From: Alphaproteobacteria bacterium MarineAlpha10_Bin2
GTDB taxonomy: Bacteria; Pseudomonadota; Alphaproteobacteria; UBA828
Direction: 5' to 3'
DNA length: 18,998 nt
NCBI GenBank assembly: GCA_002937555.1
Contig: PTKB01000017.1
Location: 1 to 18,998 of the forward strand
Under the pieces are notes generated by a model, which did not search any database, had not been told where the DNA came from, and saw only the letters and a list, made by a program, of their open reading frames with translations. Positions 14,585 through 18,998 of this stretch are shown one piece after another (positions within the stretch are counted from its first letter, which is position 1; every line of letters starts with the position of its first letter). The position numbers and the translations under genes are program-made.

Positions 14585-17074
14585 TCAACCGAATGGTTTC
14601 CACAGCAAAATCAACTTTGGCAGCACTGTGAGTGCCGCCAAAAGGGCGATGAACATTGCCGCCGCGATGAGCACGCCAAAATAAATCGTCGGGACGAAAT
14701 TGGAAAACACCAGGATAGAAAAGCCAATGATGATGGTCATCGTCGTGTAGAACACCGCCTTGCCGATATTGGAGTGGCAAATGTGCAGGGTCTCCACATA
14801 ACTCTGGTTAACGGCGTACTCCTCCCGGAAGCGGTAGATATAGTGAATGCCGTTGTCCACCGCGATGCCGATGGTGATAGCGGCGATGGTGATGGTCATC
14901 ATGTCCATGGGTATTTTCGCCCATCCCATCACGCCCAAAACCACTGCGGCGCCGAGCAGGTTCGGCACAATGCCGATCACCGCCAAGGGGACAGATCGGA
15001 ACAGCAAGAGGAACATGATCGCGATCCCCAGCATCACAACGCCGATGGTTTTGATCTGCGATGAGAACAAGCTCTGCAGCATGTTGTTGTAGAGCACTAG
15101 GAGACCGCTTACGGTCACGTCCTGCTCCTCGAATTTGAGCTTCTCCACGAGGTCGCGGCGCACCGTTTCGAGCAACTCTTTGCGGCGAATATCCGGATTT
15201 GAATCCAGCACGCGCGCGAAGAGGCGAGCCTCGTTGTCATCGATGGAGACATAGGGGTCTATCATCGCTTCCCTTACCGAGAGCGGAATCTTGGTGTAAA
15301 GGAGCGCCAGCATCATTCCGTCCAACTCCTCTTCGATGACGTCTTCCGCCACCCGCACCCCCGAGGCAAGCGAGAGCACCTTGCCGATTTCGGGCAGTCC
15401 ATCGAGGTAATCATGTACTTCCTTGATGCGCCGGACCTTGTCGGTGGTAAACCAGTACTCCGGCGAGGCGGCGAGCGATTTCGCGTATTCGAGCTCCAAT
15501 TCGATCTCGTACTCGCTCAACCCCTCAAGATCTTCGGGCGTCAGGATGTCCTCCGTGTCATCCGGAAATTTGATCAGGATTTCGAGCGGCGTCGTGCCGC
15601 CGAGTTTCTCATCGATAAGCTTGAGACCCTGATAAATTTCCGTGTCGTCGCTGAAATAGTTGACGAAACTGTTCTCGACCCGCAGTTGGCTGATTCCCAC
15701 CGCGCTCGCGGCGGTCACGATGACCGCCAACAGCAGGATTTTGTTGCCTTGGCTCTCCGTCAGACGGGCGAGATATGCCGGCAACAAAAACCGGTCTTCG
15801 CCGACGGCGGGTTTGGATGCGGTTTTCCCCATCACGATGAGCACTGTCGGGAACAGCAAGAATGAGGTGGCAAATGTCACCGCCAACCCGGCGCTCATCA
15901 TCCAGCCGAAGTCGATGACCGGCTTGATGTCGCTTACCACCAGGGAGCCAAAACCGATAATGGTGGTGAGCGCGGTATAGAGGCAAGGTTTCACCATCTT
16001 GTGCGTGGTGGCCCTCACCAGCGCCACCTGATCGTCATCGGGATGATCCCGATTGAGCTGGCGGTAACGCACGATCAGATGAATGTTCATCGAGATGGTG
16101 ATGATCAGCATTAGGGCGAGAAAATTGGAGGAGATGATTGTGACGTTCCAGCCGCTTAACCCCAGGACGCCGACCATGACCAGGCCGGCGTAAAAGCAGC
16201 TCAGCAGCGGCAGCACGATCCAGCGCAATTTGCGGAAGATTGCGGTGAGTACAATGATGAGAAACGCCAGGACGCCGCCGCCGAAGACGGTCAGGTCGTT
16301 GCGCACGAATGTCACCATGTCGTCGGTAATCATCGGCACGCCGCCGAGATATAAGACGCCATACTCGCTGTAACGCTTGAGAATCTCTCTGATTTGCACA
16401 ATCTCGAGATGGCGCTCAGCATTTAACGCTTCTTGTGCCCGGTCATATTCGCTTTCTACCCGTTCCAGGGTTTGCGTTTCCTCGGCTGAGAGACCGGCAG
16501 CTCGTCTTTTTGCCCTGAGCTGGTTTCGAGATTTCGACAAATTGTCGAATTCCTGATCCTCGACCAGCGACAGCAGCACGGCGGTGGTCTGTCCATCGGC
16601 GCTGATGATGAGCTCGCGGTAGATCGGGCTGTTGAGCAACTCGTCTTTGGCCCGCTCCCGGTCGACTTCGGGATTCTCCAGGCTCGGGATGTCGTTGATC
16701 ATTTCCGTGAATGGTTTGTCCGAGCTTTTCAACAGGGGCGCATCGAGTATCGTTAACACCGTCTCCACACTAGGGACTTGCTTGAGTTCTTCACGGAGTT
16801 GCTTCAAATGCGCTAAGGATTCGTCAGAGAAAAGGTCCTTCTCAGGCGAATAGGTCACGACCAGCAAGTCGCCACTCGGATAGCGCTCGTGGATTTTCCG
16901 GAACTCATTCAGGTCGGCATCGTCTTCCAGCAACAAGGAGTCGGCCGATGCGTCCAATTTGAAGTCTTTTGTGTAATAGCCGAAGAAAACCAGAATCGAG
17001 AGCAGCGCGACGAGAACGAGCTTGGGATGGCGGAGCACTAGAGTGTCATAGCTCTGGGCGATGCGAGACGTCAT
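14585..17074 (-). CDS. RND/MMPL family exporter (COG1033 type)
   Basis: The protein has 829 aa with two tandem halves, each a lone span, a large periplasmic domain and about five further spans. Spans lie near 18-34, 261-281, 285-306, 312-334, 363-382, 388-413, 446-463, 675-693, 696-717, 721-742, 772-790 and 797-822. The second half has the MMPL-type motif TIGIAVDNGIHYIYRFREE (734-752) with D740. The equivalent place in the first half (ITISMNIHLIVRYRQL) lacks the acidic residue. The first periplasmic domain includes a highly charged helical hairpin (about 178-236, coiled-coil-like). Relatives include hopanoid and lipid exporters and many uncharacterised transporters; lipid or lipoprotein-related export is an inference. 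Its ATG overlaps the alr stop as ATGA. This gene is not part of the usual alr-radA order. Confidence 0.88.
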   Translation of the reverse strand: MTSRIAQSYDTLVLRHPKLVLVALLSILVFFGYYTKDFKLDASADSLLLEDDADLNEFRKIHERYPSGDLLVVTYSPEKDLFSDESLAHLKQLREELKQVPSVETVLTILDAPLLKSSDKPFTEMINDIPSLENPEVDRERAKDELLNSPIYRELIISADGQTTAVLLSLVEDQEFDNLSKSRNQLRAKRRAAGLSAEETQTLERVESEYDRAQEALNAERHLEIVQIREILKRYSEYGVLYLGGVPMITDDMVTFVRNDLTVFGGGVLAFLIIVLTAIFRKLRWIVLPLLSCFYAGLVMVGVLGLSGWNVTIISSNFLALMLIITISMNIHLIVRYRQLNRDHPDDDQVALVRATTHKMVKPCLYTALTTIIGFGSLVVSDIKPVIDFGWMMSAGLAVTFATSFLLFPTVLIVMGKTASKPAVGEDRFLLPAYLARLTESQGNKILLLAVIVTAASAVGISQLRVENSFVNYFSDDTEIYQGLKLIDEKLGGTTPLEILIKFPDDTEDILTPEDLEGLSEYEIELELEYAKSLAASPEYWFTTDKVRRIKEVHDYLDGLPEIGKVLSLASGVRVAEDVIEEELDGMMLALLYTKIPLSVREAMIDPYVSIDDNEARLFARVLDSNPDIRRKELLETVRRDLVEKLKFEEQDVTVSGLLVLYNNMLQSLFSSQIKTIGVVMLGIAIMFLLLFRSVPLAVIGIVPNLLGAAVVLGVMGWAKIPMDMMTITIAAITIGIAVDNGIHYIYRFREEYAVNQSYVETLHICHSNIGKAVFYTTMTIIIGFSILVFSNFVPTIYFGVLIAAAMFIALLAALTVLPKLILLWKPFG

Positions 17075-18207
17075 GCCGCGCCTTCCCGCTCGCGTCCGTT
17101 TTCGATGTACGAGCGCCGGTGGCGCCGCCCGAGCGAAGTCAATATTTCATAACCGATGGTGCCCGCCTCGGCGGCAAATGCGTCAATGGAATGGGGGCCG
17201 CCGATCAAATCGACTAATGCGCCCGGTTGGGCGTGCTCTGGCGGTATTTCGGTGACATCGAGCGTAATCATATCCATCGACACGCGCCCGACAACCGGCA
17301 CCTGGACGCCTCTGATATAGCCACTGGCCTGTTTGCTGGCGCTGCGCAAATATCCGTCGGCATAGCCGACGGGCACGGTCGCAATCCATGACGGCCGCGC
17401 CACCATATGCGCGGCACCGTAACCAACGCTCCGAGGACTGTCAACGCGGCGCACCTGCAGGATTTTCCCTTGTAAACGAACGACTTCCGACATCGGGTTG
17501 GCTTTGTCGGGGGTCGGATTTATGCCGTACAGCGCGGCCCCGGGACGGGCCAAATCAAAATGAAATTCGGGGCCGAGAAAGATGCCGGAAGAGTTGGCGA
17601 AGCTCGTTTTCGCAGGTCCTACGATCTGCCCCAACGATTCCAGCGCCGCTTTGAACTCAGCCAGTTGCGCCTCGTTCATCGGGTGTTCGGGCTGTTCGGC
17701 GCAAGCCAAATGGCTCATCACAAAGGCGATATCGAGCCCTGACAAGCGCTCCGGCTCCGCTTCCAGGCGCGCGACTTCCTCGGGCGGCAAGCCGAGGCGC
17801 GACATGCCGGTATCGATCTGCAATACCGCTTTTCCCGGTGCGCCTCGGCTTGCATGGGTGCGCCAAAGTTCGATCTGGCCGAGATCGTTGAGAATGGGTT
17901 TGAGGCGGTGGCGCGAAAATTCCTCCGCTTCGCCCGGTTGGGGGCCGAAAAAAACGGAAATCCGGCAGTCCGATAGGAGCTTGCGCAAATCGACGCCTTC
18001 ATCGAGTGACGCGACAAAGAAATCGCGGCAACCCGCCGCGTGAAGCGCGCGGGCCACGGCTGCCATGCCCAGACCATAGGCATCCGCCTTGACCACCGCA
18101 CCGGCGCGCGCGCCGGATTTGAGGCGCGCGCCCAAGGCGCGCCAATTGGGGGTGATGGCGTCGAGGTTGATGCTGAGCTGGGCGCCCGCGAAGGCGTTCG
18201 GCGGCAT
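17071..18207 (-). CDS. alr: Alanine racemase
   Basis: The protein has 378 aa, normal for the family. The PLP lysine K40 lies in AVVKADAYGLG and the catalytic tyrosine Y263 in RSVGYGAAHM. Other family blocks are QIDTGMSRLGL (130-140), MSHLACAE (164-171), RPGAALYGINP (221-231), and VVGRVSMDMI in the C-terminal beta domain. It interconverts L- and D-alanine in the cytoplasm, supplying D-Ala for peptidoglycan. The gene starts 9 nt after dnaB, as in many alphaproteobacteria, and its stop overlaps the start of the RND exporter. The alr-exporter overlap implies coupled translation of a cell-wall gene and an envelope transporter. Confidence 0.97.
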   Translation of the reverse strand: MPPNAFAGAQLSINLDAITPNWRALGARLKSGARAGAVVKADAYGLGMAAVARALHAAGCRDFFVASLDEGVDLRKLLSDCRISVFFGPQPGEAEEFSRHRLKPILNDLGQIELWRTHASRGAPGKAVLQIDTGMSRLGLPPEEVARLEAEPERLSGLDIAFVMSHLACAEQPEHPMNEAQLAEFKAALESLGQIVGPAKTSFANSSGIFLGPEFHFDLARPGAALYGINPTPDKANPMSEVVRLQGKILQVRRVDSPRSVGYGAAHMVARPSWIATVPVGYADGYLRSASKQASGYIRGVQVPVVGRVSMDMITLDVTEIPPEHAQPGALVDLIGGPHSIDAFAAEAGTIGYEILTSLGRRHRRSYIENGREREGAA

Positions 18208-18216
18208 CGATCGCGC

Positions 18217-18998
18217 TCAGAACGGCGCGTCGTCGGCTGTCTGACTGTGCGCGCGGTCGTAATTGCCGAAGCGGGTGAGATACTCGTTGAAGTACATATC
18301 GACTTTGCCGATCGGACCGTGGCGCTGCTTGGCGACGATCACTTCGGCAAGGTTATGCACCCGCTCCATGCGTTCCATCCATTCGGCATGGTCGGCGGTA
18401 CCGTCCTCGGGTTGCTTGCGGGCGAGATAATACTGTTCTCGGTAGATAAACATGACGACATCCGCGTCCTGTTCGATCGACCCCGATTCCCTGAGGTCGG
18501 AAAGCTGCGGCCGCTTGTCGTCGCGTTGCTCCACCGCGCGCGACAATTGCGATAGGGCGAGGACCGGCAGGTCCAATTCCTTGGCCAGCGCCTTCAGCCC
18601 CTGGGTAATTTCGGAGACTTCCTGAACCCGGTTGTTGAGGCGCATACTGCTCGACGGGCGCATGAGCTGGAGATAATCGACGATGACCATATCAAGTTCG
18701 ATTTCTGCCGCCAAGCGACGACACTTGGCGCGCAGTTGTGTAGCTGAAAGGGCTGGCGTGTCGTCGAGATGAATGCCGAGCTCACTCAACAGTCCGACTG
18801 AATGAACGAAGCGCTTCATATCGTCATCACCTAGGTTACCCAGACGCAGGAGTTGCGAATCGATGCGGGTGTCTTGAGCCACCATGCGTTGCATCACCTG
18901 TTCGTTCGACATTTCTAAAGAGAAGAGGGCAACTTGTTTCTTGTATGTGCGGGAGGCGTTAAGCGCTAAGGAGACCATGAAGGCAGACTTTCCCTTAC
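18217..18998 (-). CDS. dnaB: Replicative DNA helicase DnaB, C-terminal part (5' end outside window)
   Basis: The visible 259 residues are the RecA-like motor domain of the replication-fork helicase. The frame is open to the window edge, so the N-terminal primase-binding domain lies beyond it. The first visible codons read KGKSAF, the end of Walker A. They are followed by VALFSLEMSNEQVMQRMVAQ, Walker B MVIVDYLQLM, LPVLALSQLSR, and the DNA-binding/arginine-finger region LRESGSIEQDADVVMFIYRE. The end (EVIVAKQRHGPIGKVDMYFNEYLTRFGN) is typical. The ATG at 18978 is internal and not the true start. DnaB unwinds DNA 5'-3' ahead of the polymerase as a hexamer. It leads the minus-strand cluster, with alr 9 nt downstream. 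Confidence 0.97.
   Translation of the reverse strand, partial: KGKSAFMVSLALNASRTYKKQVALFSLEMSNEQVMQRMVAQDTRIDSQLLRLGNLGDDDMKRFVHSVGLLSELGIHLDDTPALSATQLRAKCRRLAAEIELDMVIVDYLQLMRPSSSMRLNNRVQEVSEITQGLKALAKELDLPVLALSQLSRAVEQRDDKRPQLSDLRESGSIEQDADVVMFIYREQYYLARKQPEDGTADHAEWMERMERVHNLAEVIVAKQRHGPIGKVDMYFNEYLTRFGNYDRAHSQTADDAPF

Overview
The window is an ordinary alphaproteobacterial chromosome segment with high G+C, judged by eye at about 60%. The lineage call rests on a GcrA-type cell-cycle regulator, the order dnaB-alr-radA-cvpA-purF-SDR, and the TPR protein-bamB-der block. The genus cannot be named; gene order and style fit the Rhodospirillales or a related uncultured group. Both ends cut genes: a HyuA-type protein at the left and dnaB at the right.

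Layout. Bases 1-3245 (+) hold the C-terminal 404 residues of a hydantoinase A / acetone carboxylase beta-type ATPase subunit and its complete HyuB-type partner, which together would form an ATP-dependent hydrolase or carboxylase. A candidate terminator follows at 3315-3337. Bases 3420-4020 look like a scar: the 3' part of an HxlR-family regulator with an SCP2-like tail (-), cut off at its 5' side by a 79-bp element with perfect 29-bp inverted repeats, then a second, imperfect repeat-like end. Bases 4097-5421 (+) encode an exported Sel1-repeat protein and GcrA. An Mpo1-like (DUF962) membrane protein (5476-5835, -) converges on gcrA and diverges from a thioredoxin-fold protein (5943-6500, +). 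Next come a single-span TPR protein, the lipoprotein BamB and the GTPase Der (6546-9941, +), linking envelope assembly with ribosome assembly.

The right half (9967-18998) is read on the minus strand as one compact cluster: dnaB (partial), alr, an RND/MMPL-family exporter, radA, cvpA, purF and an SDR oxidoreductase. Junctions are tight. ATGA stop/start overlaps link alr to the exporter and purF to the SDR gene, gaps of 5-11 nt join radA-cvpA-purF, and dnaB-alr are 9 nt apart. The one loose junction, about 310 bp between the exporter and radA, holds a decayed 3' end of an mlaF-type lipid ABC transporter ATPase gene. The simplest reading is that the RND exporter replaced a resident Mla-type lipid transporter in this operon.

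I found no phage, CRISPR array, rRNA or tRNA, and no clearly new multigene system. The observations most worth checking are the apparent lipid-transporter replacement and the minimal inverted-repeat element that truncates the HxlR gene.
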